Of a stretch of DNA of 64,000 bases, positions 7,331 to 17,414 are shown piece after piece. Position 1 is the stretch's first letter, and each line of letters starts with the position of its first letter. The stretch spans positions 992,001-1,056,000 of the forward strand of contig OY969816.1 in assembly GCA_963703385.1 (NCBI GenBank), read 5' to 3'. The DNA is from Rhodoblastus sp963703385 (lineage in GTDB: Bacteria > Pseudomonadota > Alphaproteobacteria > Rhizobiales > Beijerinckiaceae). The position numbers and the translations under genes are program-made. The notes below the pieces were generated by a model, which had not been told where the DNA came from, searched no databases, and saw only the letters and a list, made by a program, of their open reading frames with translations.

Positions 7331-8599
7331 ATGCGCAGGGTCGTCATAACCGGATTGGGCATGGTGTCGCCGCTGGCGTGCGGCGTGGAGGAGACCTGGA
7401 AGCGCCTGCTGGCGGGCGAAAGTGGCGCAGGGGCGATCGAAGGCTTCGACGTTTCCGACATCGCCTGCAAGATCGCCATGCAGGTTCCCCGCAAGGGCAA
7501 GCCGGACAGCGCGCCGGACGCCTTCAATCCAGACAACTGGATGGAGCCCAAGGAACAGCGCAAGGTCGACGATTTCATCATTTTTGGCGTCGCCGCGGCG
7601 ACCCAGGCGCTCAAGGACGCCGGCTGGGCGCCCAAGACCTATCAGGAGCAGATCGAAACCGGCGTGCTGATCGGTTCCGGCATCGGCGGCCTGGGCGGCA
7701 TCTATGAAACCTCGATCACCATGCACGAAAAGGGCGCCCGCAGGGTGTCTCCCTTCTTCGTGCCCGGCCGGCTGATCAATCTCATCGGCGGACAGGTCTC
7801 GATCATGCATGGGCTGAAGGGCCCGAACCACGCGGTGGTCACCGCCTGCTCGACGGGCACCCATGCGATAGGAGACGCGGCGCGGATCATTGCGCTGGGC
7901 GACGCCGAGGTGATGGTGGCGGGCGGCGCCGAATCGGCCTGCAACCGCATCGGCATCGCCGGATTCGCAGCCTGCAAGGCGCTGGCGACCGCCTATAACG
8001 ACAATCCCAAGGCGGCTTCCCGGCCTTACGACCGCGACCGCGACGGCTTCGTCATGGGCGAGGGCGCCGGCTGCGTCGTGGTGGAATCGCTCGAACACGC
8101 CCAGGCGCGCGGCGCCCGCATCTATGCCGAGGTCATCGGCTATGGCATGTCGGGCGACGCCTTCCACATCACCGCGCCCTCCGAAGACGGCGACGGCGCC
8201 TTTCGCTGCATGCAGGCGGCGATCAAGCGCGCCGGACTCGCCGCCGCCGACATCGATTACGTCAACGCCCACGGCACTTCCACCATGGCGGACGGCATCG
8301 AACTGCGCGCGGTGGAGCGGGTTATTGGCAACGCCGCGAGCAAGATTTCGATGTCCTCCACCAAGAGTTCGGTCGGCCATCTGCTCGGCGCCGCCGGCGC
8401 GGTGGAGGCGATCTTCTCGATTCTCGCCATGCGCGACCAGATCGCGCCGGCGACCCTCAATCTCGACAATCCGGACTTCGAAAGCGCGATCGATCTCGTG
8501 CCGCACAAGCCGAGGGCCCGCGAAATCAACGTCGTGCTGTCCAATTCCTTCGGCTTCGGCGGGACCAACGCTTCGCTCATCATGCGGCGTTTTCCCTGA
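7331..8599 (+). CDS. fabF: Beta-ketoacyl-ACP synthase II
   Basis: A 422-residue condensing enzyme that elongates acyl-ACP with malonyl-ACP. The catalytic triad is visible: cysteine at about 173 in TACSTGTHAIGDA, histidine in NAHGTSTMADG and histidine in SSVGHLLGAAGA, plus the C-terminal FGFGGTNASL loop. Length and order fit FabF rather than FabB. The context after acpP and before mltG is the conserved fab gene order. Confidence 0.96.
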   Translation: MRRVVITGLGMVSPLACGVEETWKRLLAGESGAGAIEGFDVSDIACKIAMQVPRKGKPDSAPDAFNPDNWMEPKEQRKVDDFIIFGVAAATQALKDAGWAPKTYQEQIETGVLIGSGIGGLGGIYETSITMHEKGARRVSPFFVPGRLINLIGGQVSIMHGLKGPNHAVVTACSTGTHAIGDAARIIALGDAEVMVAGGAESACNRIGIAGFAACKALATAYNDNPKAASRPYDRDRDGFVMGEGAGCVVVESLEHAQARGARIYAEVIGYGMSGDAFHITAPSEDGDGAFRCMQAAIKRAGLAAADIDYVNAHGTSTMADGIELRAVERVIGNAASKISMSSTKSSVGHLLGAAGAVEAIFSILAMRDQIAPATLNLDNPDFESAIDLVPHKPRAREINVVLSNSFGFGGTNASLIMRRFP

Positions 8600-8676
8600 T
8601 CGATCCCGATTTCGCCATAAATTCCGGCAAACTGCCGGTGAGGATCGCCGCGCAAGCGGCCTAGCGCGAGGCGCCT

Positions 8677-10858
8677 ATGACGGACCAACCGCGAGGAACC
8701 GAGCCGGCTGGCGGGGAACGGCCCCAGTCGGCGCGTCCGGGCGGATCGGGCGCAAGCCTGTACAGCCAGCGCGGCGCGCCGGGTTCGCCGGGTGCGACGC
8801 GTCGCGACGCTGCGCCGCCGCCGGAAAGGAAGCGCCGGACTTCGCGGCTCGGCCTGATCTCGGGCTTCCTGTCTTTCCTGCTCGCGGCGGCCTTTCTCCT
8901 CGGCGTCGGCGTGGTGCTGGCCGACCGTGCGGCGCGCGCGCCCGGCCCGCTGCCCGCGGACAAGGTGGTCTATATCGAACAAGGCTCCGATTCCGACGAG
9001 ATCGTCGACGAATTGCAGATGCAGGGGGTGATCGAAATCGCCGCTGCTGTTCAGGGTCGCGTTGCTGGTCGAAGGCGCCCGTTCGCGGATGAAGGCCGGC
9101 GAATATCTCTTCAAACAGGGCGCCACGGTTCAGGACGTGATTGACCTCATGGTCTCGGGCAAGGCGATCCTGCACGCGATCACCATCCCCGAGGGCCTGA
9201 CCAGCGAGGAGGCAGTCGAGCGCCTGCGCCAGGACGACCTGCTGGCCGGCGACATCCACGAGGTTCCGCGCGAAGGCGCGCTGCTGCCGGAGACCTACAA
9301 GTTCCATCGCGGCGACCGGCGCGACAAGCTGCTGCTGAAAATGGAGCGCGACCAGAAGCAGCTAGTCGATTCGATCTGGCGCAGCCGCGCCCCGGCTCTG
9401 CCGCTGACCTCGCCCTACGAGATGGTCACTCTGGCGTCGATCGTCGAAAAGGAGACCGGCAAGCCGGACGAGCGTCCGCTGGTCGCGGCGGTGTTTTTGA
9501 ACCGGCTGCGCAAGCATATGCGGCTGCAATCCGATCCGACCATCATTTACGGGCTGGTTGGCGGCAAGGGCGCGCTCGGGCGTCCGCTGACCCACGCCGA
9601 CGTCGAATCCCAGAACGCCTATAACACCTATGTGATCGAGGGCCTGCCGCCGGGGCCGATCGCCAATCCCGGCCGCGCCTCGCTTGCGGCGGTCGCCAAT
9701 CCGGCGCAAAGCAGCGCCCTGTATTTCGTCGCCGACGGGACGGGCGGCCATGTCTTTTCGGATACGCTCGGCGCGCATAATCGCAATGTCCAGCATTTGC
9801 GCGAGATCGAGCAGAACAACAAGGCGGCGGCACCGGGCGCGCCGGGCGCGCCGACTGCGCCGGCGGGCCATGACGACCATTCCGAGCTTGCGCCGGCGCG
9901 GGAGCGCGGCGCCGCTTCCGTCCCGTCGAAATTCGCCGGGTGCGCGCGCAAGCTTTATCTCACCGCCGACGGCGCTGGCGGCCAAGTCCTTTCGAAATTG
10001 GTCCTTTCGAATTTGGCCCTTTCGAATTTGGTCCGTTCGAATTTGGTCCTTTCGAAACTGCTCGACGCTGGCGCCCGCGATGTTCGGAACTGGCGAGGGA
10101 TCGAGCGGGACTATCGAGCCGAGGCGCCAGGCGCTTCGGCCAGCCGCTCCGCGAACGCTCGGCGCCGGGCGTTCGGGGCGTCGCCCAGCGCCCCCGAATT
10201 CGCCGCCCGCCACGACATCGAGCCGCTGCGACCGAGCCTGCGTCCCGATCCCATGATGATCGCGCGCGTCGCGCCGCTGATGCCGGGCGCGCCGCCGCCG
10301 CCGCGTCGGGTCGTCGATTTCGATCCGGCGCGCGGGGCGACGCGGGCGTCGCCGCAATTCACCGCGCTCGGCGACGTGGAAATGGGCGGGATCACGCGCG
10401 CCGAAAACGAACTCGACGGACCGGTGGACGATCCCAGCCCGGGCCTGCGGCCGGGATTCGGCGCGTCGTCGGCGCACCGGGCGGCGGCGCAGGGCGATCT
10501 CGACGGTCCGGCCGAGGCGGTCGAAACCAGCGGCGTTGGCGGCCCTCTGGGCTACGCCGGCGTCGTCGTCAACGCCGCGCCCAACGGCAAGCCGCGCATT
10601 TTCGACGCGGCCGCGGGGACGGCCCTCGATCCCCTGCGCGAAAAGAACTGGGACCTCAACAACGCCCAGACCGTCGATCTTCCGGACCCGGAGGCGGAGG
10701 CCGCCAAGACCAGGGCCGCGGCCAAGACCACCGCGACAAAGTCGACCGCGAAAAAGGCGAAGGCCAAAGCCAAGGCCCATTCCAATTCCCATTCCCAGAC
10801 CCGCGCCCAGCCCAAAACTCCGGCCCAGCCCCCGCTCCAGGCCCGGTCGCCGAATTAG
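8677..10858 (+). CDS. mltG: Endolytic transglycosylase MltG, frameshifted, long C-terminal tail
   Basis: MltG cleaves nascent peptidoglycan strands at the inner membrane. The N-terminal part (8677 on) has a basic cytosolic segment, a membrane helix (SFLLAAAFLLGVGVVLAD) and the start of the YceG domain up to LQMQGVIE. The domain then continues in the next frame (VALLVEGARSRMKAGEYLF, VTLASIVEKETG with the catalytic glutamate, LQSDPTIIYG, YNTYVIEGLPPGPIANPG). Removing one A from the triplet at 9035-9037 joins the frames exactly as the family predicts, so this is one gene with a single-base insertion or a sequencing error. After the normal end (about 9825) there are ~340 extra residues, low-complexity and A/P/R-rich, including a degenerate copy of the domain's last 40 residues interrupted by a pentapeptide repeat. 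Confidence 0.85.
9988..10062 (+). repeat. 15-bp tandem repeat (x5) inside mltG tail
   Basis: Five contiguous 15-base units of consensus CCTTTCGAATTTGGT, starting at 9988, 10003, 10018, 10033 and 10048, encode five pentapeptides of the type LSNLV. Every unit contains the palindrome TTCGAA. The array lies within a degenerate second copy of the MltG C-terminal segment (LYLTADGAGGQVLS resembles LYFVADGTGGHVFS earlier in the protein). Confidence 0.85.
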
Positions 10859-10967
10859 CCGCGCTTTCGACCACGAATCCTGCTATAGCCGAGCAAACTC
10901 CGTTTGATCCCGATCGGGCGTTCCAGCGCCGGTGGACGGGATTTTGGCCGGCGGACAGGATTTTGGC

Positions 10968-11852
10968 ATGACCATCTCGAGCATGACGGGCTTCGCCCGC
11001 GAGGCGGGCTTTTCCGCGCCCTACCGGTGGAGCTGGGAAATCAAGACGGTGAATTCGAAGGGGCTCGATTTGCGCCTTCGCCTTCCGCCCGGCTTCGACG
11101 CCCTCGAAAAGCCTGTCCGGACCACGATTTCCAATGTTTTGTCGCGCGGCGCCTGTTACGCCACTCTCGCCGTCACCCGCGAGATCTCGGTCGTCACGGC
11201 GCGGCTCAACCGCGATCTGCTCGCCGAACTGATGGAGTCCCTGGCCGCCCTCGAAAGGCCCGCCCATATCGCGCCGGCAAGCCTCGATGGCCTGCTCGCC
11301 GTGCGCGGCGTGATCGAGACGGTGGAGGTCGAGGAGGGCGAGGCCGAGCGCGAGGCGGCGCAGGACAATATTCTGAAAGGCCTGGAAAACGCCTTGCGCC
11401 AGCTTACGGCGATGCGGGCGGGCGAGGGGGCGATGCTGGCGGCGGCGCTTCACCAGCGGCTCGATCGCATCTCCGATCTCGCCAAGGCCGCCGACGCCTC
11501 TCCGGCGCGCCATCCAGAGGCTGTGCGCGAAAAACTGCGCGCGGCCGTCGCCCTGATCATGGAAAGCGGCCGCCTCGATGAGGCGCGGCTGCACCAGGAG
11601 GCGGTTCTGATGGCGGCCAAGGCCGACATACGCGAGGAAATCGACCGGCTCCACGCCCATGTTTCCGCCGCGCGCAAGCTGCTCGCCGAAGGCGGCGCGG
11701 TCGGCCGCAGGCTCGATTTCCTCGCCCAGGAATTTGGCCGCGAGACCAATACGCTCTGCGCCAAATCGAACGATGCAGCCTTGACGACGATCGGCCTTGA
11801 AATAAAAGTCGAAGTAGAGCAATTGCGTGAACAGGCGCAAAATATCGAGTAG
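10968..11852 (+). CDS. yicC: YicC-family endoribonuclease-like protein
   Basis: A 294-residue YicC/YloC family protein. The N-terminal SSMTGFAREAG, the EIKTVNSKGLDLRLRLP segment and the C-terminal DFLAQEFGRETNTLCAKSNDAALTTIGLEIKVEVEQLREQ block are the family signatures. YicC proteins are reported as RNA-degrading endoribonucleases. The gene is directly followed by gmk (21-base gap), the usual yicC-gmk pairing, after mltG. ATG at 10968 is preceded by GGACAGGA. Confidence 0.92.
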   Translation: MTISSMTGFAREAGFSAPYRWSWEIKTVNSKGLDLRLRLPPGFDALEKPVRTTISNVLSRGACYATLAVTREISVVTARLNRDLLAELMESLAALERPAHIAPASLDGLLAVRGVIETVEVEEGEAEREAAQDNILKGLENALRQLTAMRAGEGAMLAAALHQRLDRISDLAKAADASPARHPEAVREKLRAAVALIMESGRLDEARLHQEAVLMAAKADIREEIDRLHAHVSAARKLLAEGGAVGRRLDFLAQEFGRETNTLCAKSNDAALTTIGLEIKVEVEQLREQAQNIE

Positions 11853-11873
11853 AAACGAAAGATAGAGTAGAAA

Positions 11874-12521
11874 ATGGATACGGAATATGTGGGTCGCCGC
11901 GGGCTTATACTGATACTTTCCTCGCCTTCGGGGGCAGGCAAGACCACGTTGACGCGCATGCTGCTCCAGAAGAAAGAGCTGGACCTGACGCTGTCCATTT
12001 CGTTGACGACCCGCAAAAGGCGCTCCAGCGAGGCCGACGGCATTCATTATCATTTCATCGATCACGCCGAATTCGTGCGGCGGCGCGACGCCGGCGAATT
12101 GCTGGAGCACGCCGAGGTCCACGGCAATTTCTACGGCACGCCGCGCGGCCCCGTCGAGGCGATCCTGGAGCGGGGCCGCGACGTCCTGTTCGATGTCGAT
12201 TATCAGGGCGCGCAGCAGGTGCGCGAGAAAGCGCCGCGCGACGTCGTCACCATTTTCATCCTGCCGCCGTCGATGCGCGAATTGCGGGCGCGGCTGGAGC
12301 GGCGCGCCGAGGACAGCCAGGACGTCATCCTGAAAAGGCTCGACAACGCCCGGCACGAGATTGGCCGCTGGGCCGAATATGATTATGTGCTGGTCAACGA
12401 CGACATCCAGCAGACCTTCGACGACCTGTTGGCGATCGTGCGCGCCGAACGGCTGCGCCGCCCGCGCGTCGCCGCCAGCGTCGAGGATTTCGTCGCCGGG
12501 CTGCTTCGGGAACAAGCCTGA
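11874..12521 (+). CDS. gmk: Guanylate kinase
   Basis: A 215-residue kinase that converts GMP to GDP. The P-loop SSPSGAGKTTL lies at about 16-26, followed by SISLTTRKRR, the GMP-binding YHFIDHAEF and GNFYGTPRG segments, the DVDYQGAQQV motif and the lid region RAEDSQDVILKRL. Length and motif order are standard. Probably translated from the same transcript as yicC. Confidence 0.95.
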   Translation: MDTEYVGRRGLILILSSPSGAGKTTLTRMLLQKKELDLTLSISLTTRKRRSSEADGIHYHFIDHAEFVRRRDAGELLEHAEVHGNFYGTPRGPVEAILERGRDVLFDVDYQGAQQVREKAPRDVVTIFILPPSMRELRARLERRAEDSQDVILKRLDNARHEIGRWAEYDYVLVNDDIQQTFDDLLAIVRAERLRRPRVAASVEDFVAGLLREQA

Positions 12522-12654
12522 GGCGCAAATATTAGCCGAATGGATTTCATCCCTTCGTCATCTGGCGGGTTCCGGCCCCCCGAAAGCCATGCTAAACCCG
12601 CTCGATATTTTGCCGCGGAGCCGAAAAACTCCGCCAGCGAAGCGGGATAAATCC

Positions 12655-14190
<1,536 letters not shown>

Positions 14191-14222
14191 ATGAAGCGCT
14201 AATTTTCTTTCCTGTTGAATTT

Positions 14223-14263
14223 AAAGGCCTTTCGCCACGTGCGGAAGGCCTTTTCATTTTTTT
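14223..14263 (+). terminator. Rho-independent terminator after pccB
   Basis: AAAGGCCTTTCGC (14223-14235) pairs with GCGGAAGGCCTTT (14241-14253) with one mismatch around a CACGT loop, followed by TCATTTTTTT. It lies 32 bases past the pccB stop, a typical intrinsic terminator ending this transcription unit. Confidence 0.9.
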
Positions 14264-14404
14264 GTCAAGGACTGAACCGTAATTCCTCAAATTCGATCCT
14301 TTCGGCGAGGCTCAGGTTAACGCAGCGGCATTATCCGATAAAGGCGACGCATAATTAAACGCGTTCGTCTTTGCCTGCGGCCCCACGCGATCGAGTATTC
14401 CGAA

Positions 14405-16363
14405 ATGTTGATTTTGCCGAATTTTCCCTGGTCTTCGAAGCTTAATCCCACCTCTCGCCTGCAGAAGGAGCTTGACAAGGCCCGGCTGTCCCAGCTCGAG
14501 GCGCATCTGCCTCTGCTCTACAGCGTTCTCGGCTTCAACGTCCTGACAATCTCGGCCATGTTTTCGCGGGTCGCGCCGCCTGAATTGACCTATGGCGCGC
14601 CATCGCTGCTCGCTTTGGCCGAACTCATTCACGCTGTCTTCTGGGTTTCCGGGCGCGGCAAAAAGATCGATCCGGAGCGGGCGGGCGCGATGCTTAAATC
14701 CGCCCATCGCTTCGCGATCGTTTTCGCCCTGGGCTACATGATCTGGACCCTGACTTTGTTTTCGTTTGGCGACGAACGGCTCCGCATCGAACTGGTCTTC
14801 ATGGTGATCATCACCAATTTCGTGTCGGGCTTCACGCTCGCGCATCTGCCGCGCGTGGCGCTGGGGCTCTCCGCGACCGGCGTGCCGATTTACCTGCTGC
14901 TTCTGCCCACATTCGGCGCCGGCGACACCAGCCTCATGGCGGTCAACCTCCTGATGTTCGCCTTGTTCTTCGGCTATATCTTGGCCGGTTCTGCGCGCGA
15001 TCTGACCAAGCTCGTGGATGCGCAACTGCGCTCGGCCGATCTGGCCAATGAGAACCGGCTGCTGGCGAACACCGACAGCCTGACCGGCCTGCCAAACCGG
15101 CGCGAATTCTTCGAGCGCCTCGAACGCGCGATCGGCGCCGAATTGAGCGGGGGCGGCCTGGTCGTCGGAGTCATCGATCTCGACGAGTTCAAACCGATCA
15201 ACGACCTCTATGGCCACGCCATTGGCGATCGCGTGCTCAGGGAGTGCGCCGCGCGGCTCGAGCTTTTTGCCGGCGGCGGGAGGACCATTGCGCGTCTCGG
15301 CGGCGATGAATTCGCGCTGTTCCTGCGCGGCGCCCCGAGCGATTTCGACATTCTCCAGCTGGGCTCCGAGATCTGCGCCACACTCAAGGCGCCGATGAAT
15401 CTGACCGAATTCAGCGGCGGCCTGTCGGCGTCAATCGGTTTCGCCCGTTATCCGCTGGACGCGATGGACGCGCATCGGCTTTATGAGCGTGCGGATTACG
15501 CGCTCTATTTCGGCAAGCAGCATCGACCCGGCGAGCCCGTTCTGTTCGCGCCCGAGCACGAAAGCAAGATGCTGCTCAACGCGCGGATCCAGCATGCCTT
15601 GCGCAACGCCGATCTCGACAAGGAAATTTCTGTTGAGTTCGAACCGCTGCTGGATGTCTGGTCCGAGCGAATTATCGGTTTTGAAGCGCTGGCGCGGTGG
15701 ATCAGTCCAGAGCTCGGCGCCGTGCCGGCGGAGCTTTTCATCCCGATTGTGGCGCGCACCGAAACCATCCATCAGATCACCCGGGTCGTTATGCGGAAGG
15801 CGATCGCCGCGGCGCGGAGATGGCCGGATGACGTCAGCTTGAGCTGCAATCTTTCAACGCGCGATCTCGTCTCGGTCAGGTCGTTGAACCAGCTCATCGC
15901 CCTCATCGAAAGCAGCGGCTTCGATCCCGGCCGGCTGGAGATCGAAGTCACCGAAACCGCGCTCGTCGCCGATTTCGATCGCGCCGCGCGGGCGTTCGAG
16001 CAGCTCAAGGCCTTTGGCGTGAAAATTTCGCTCGACGATTTCGGCGCCGGCTATTCCAGCCTCTCATACATCCACCGCCTGCCGGTGGACCGGGTCAAGA
16101 TCGACCACAGTTTCGTTCACGAAATGCACGCCAGCCCGGCCGCGCGCGACATCGTCAAGTCCGTGATCAACTTGTGCGACACTCTGAAGCTGAGTTGCGC
16201 GATCGAAGGCGTCGAAAGCCGGGAGCAGTTCGATCTGCTGCGCGAATTTGGCTGCAATGTCGTCCAGGGCCATTACGTCGGCCGTCCCGTCCGCGAGGAG
16301 GAGGCCGCGAGCCTGATCGCCGCCAACCGCGCGAAGGTCGAGCTTCAAAGTTCCTGTGCTTGA
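14405..16363 (+). CDS. Membrane GGDEF-EAL cyclic-di-GMP protein
   Basis: A 652-residue protein with an N-terminal membrane region of about six helices (residues ~35-200: YSVLGFNVLTISAMF, FAIVFALGYMIWTLTLF, LVFMVIITNFVSGFTL, and others). A GGDEF domain follows (TDSLTGLPNRREFFERLE, DLDEFKPINDLYGH, RLGGDEFALFL intact), then an EAL domain (GFEALARWISPELG, EVTETAL, LDDFGAGYSSLSYIHRLPVDRVKID, AIEGVES). Signature residues for both cyclase and phosphodiesterase are present. Unlike the 2284-4635 protein, it has no PAS domain. Stand-alone gene after the pccB terminator. Confidence 0.92.
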   Translation: MLILPNFPWSSKLNPTSRLQKELDKARLSQLEAHLPLLYSVLGFNVLTISAMFSRVAPPELTYGAPSLLALAELIHAVFWVSGRGKKIDPERAGAMLKSAHRFAIVFALGYMIWTLTLFSFGDERLRIELVFMVIITNFVSGFTLAHLPRVALGLSATGVPIYLLLLPTFGAGDTSLMAVNLLMFALFFGYILAGSARDLTKLVDAQLRSADLANENRLLANTDSLTGLPNRREFFERLERAIGAELSGGGLVVGVIDLDEFKPINDLYGHAIGDRVLRECAARLELFAGGGRTIARLGGDEFALFLRGAPSDFDILQLGSEICATLKAPMNLTEFSGGLSASIGFARYPLDAMDAHRLYERADYALYFGKQHRPGEPVLFAPEHESKMLLNARIQHALRNADLDKEISVEFEPLLDVWSERIIGFEALARWISPELGAVPAELFIPIVARTETIHQITRVVMRKAIAAARRWPDDVSLSCNLSTRDLVSVRSLNQLIALIESSGFDPGRLEIEVTETALVADFDRAARAFEQLKAFGVKISLDDFGAGYSSLSYIHRLPVDRVKIDHSFVHEMHASPAARDIVKSVINLCDTLKLSCAIEGVESREQFDLLREFGCNVVQGHYVGRPVREEEAASLIAANRAKVELQSSCA

Positions 16364-16475
16364 CGCCGCGTCTCGGCCCGACGTCACGCGCCACCCGTGA
16401 AAATTGACCCCGACCTTGCGGGCGGGGCCAATGATTTTGCCGGTCCGGCGCGGCGAAAGGCGCCCTGCGACGGGA

Positions 16476-16739
16476 TCAGCCGGGAAAGGCTTCGGCCGTT
16501 ACGCCGCAGCCTTCCAGGAACTTCCGGACTTGCGTCACGTCGTCCTTGGTCAGGCTGTGATGGTTGCGGTGAAGCGTGATTTTCTGGCCTCTGAGGGTCA
16601 CCTCGACCCGGTTGCCGCTCTTCGCGTCCAGCTCCGCGCCGAGCGCGGCCAAGGCGTGTTCCGCGTCCTTGAAGTCGATATTGGTGCTGATGGGATGGAC
16701 GAAGAAGGCGTGCAGGATTTTACGGTCGTGATGATTCAC
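16476..16739 (-). CDS. HicA-like (YcfA family) small protein
   Basis: An 87-residue protein resembling HicA-type toxins, double-stranded-RNA-binding-fold mRNA interferases. It has the arrangement DRKILHAFFVHPISTNIDF, EHALAALGAELDAKSGNRVEV, KITLHRNHHSLTKDDVTQVRKFLE with the HxxH-like histidine segment where HicA enzymes have their active-site histidine. GTG at 16739 is chosen because GAGG lies 5 bases upstream. No HicB-type antitoxin gene is recognised on either side, so it may be an orphan or a chromosomal relative without toxic activity. Confidence 0.7.
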   Translation of the reverse strand: MNHHDRKILHAFFVHPISTNIDFKDAEHALAALGAELDAKSGNRVEVTLRGQKITLHRNHHSLTKDDVTQVRKFLEGCGVTAEAFPG

Positions 16740-17189
16740 TTGAACCTCAAGCTGACGTTGCCATTTTATACGCAACCGAGCATAAGTCGGGCGGTGAGAA
16801 CGTCCATGACCCATATCAATACCAAGGGTTTCGTGGCTCCTGCTTGACGAATAGCCTTGGTTTCGGCGGTCAATCGCGCGGCGCACCGGGCGAATGTTTG
16901 GCGTGCGGGAGCCGTGGACCAGGATTAAGGGGCGGCCGCGTCTGCGCGGAACGACCCGGTCTCGCCTTGTCCGGCCCCGGCCGGCCGCGCGCCGGTCACT
17001 TGTTGTCGAACGCGGTTTCGCCGCCAAGTTCGGCTTTGCCGTTCTCCTTCCCGACAATGCGGACATTCTTCATTTTCGTTGCGGCCGCCGCCGGCGTTTG
17101 GCATGCGCATTGGCGCAGGACGCGTCCCAGGCGTCAGGCGACGCCGCCACGGGGCAGGCCAGCGCGCCCCGGAACAGGCCGCCGCAGGC
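16740..17189. other. Intergenic region, no supported gene
   Basis: 450 bases between the HicA-like gene and ybdD. Open frames exist on both strands but none has a recognisable domain with a ribosome-binding site. A short plus-strand stretch from 17057 looks like a signal peptide (MRTFFIFVAAAAGV) but would need one extra T at 17097-17099 to stay open; it is not called. Confidence 0.5.
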
Positions 17190-17414
17190 TCAGCAGCACC
17201 TGAATCCTCCGGTCGAGACGCCGCCGCCGTAGCGGCGATCTTCGCGATTACGGAAGAACTCCAACCGGGTCATCGGCGTCTCGCCGGGATGGAACTGCCG
17301 CCAATGCGCCAGATAGGTCTCGTAATCGGGCTGGCCGATCATCAGGGACGCCGTCTGGCGCAATTTGCGCCCCAGATTCTTAAGCCTTGACGGGCTGCAA
17401 TCCGGGCAGATCAT
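17190..17414 (-). CDS. ybdD: YbdD/YjiX small protein partner of CstA
   Basis: A 74-residue protein of the YbdD/YjiX family (DUF466), which almost always accompanies CstA transporters and is reported to be needed for their activity. Signatures are LKNLGRKLRQTASLMIGQPDYETYLAHWR, HPGETPMTRLEFFRNREDRRYGGG and the C-terminal GGFRCC. ATG at 17414 lies inside the 3' end of cstA (35-base overlap) with GGGAGGTG just upstream, so translation is probably coupled. Confidence 0.92.
   Translation of the reverse strand: MICPDCSPSRLKNLGRKLRQTASLMIGQPDYETYLAHWRQFHPGETPMTRLEFFRNREDRRYGGGVSTGGFRCC

Noticed and set aside
17057..17232. Possible small exported protein (MRTFFIFVAAAAGV then ALAQDASQ)
   Set aside because: Needs an extra T at 17097-17099, has no ribosome-binding site and overlaps ybdD at its 3' end.
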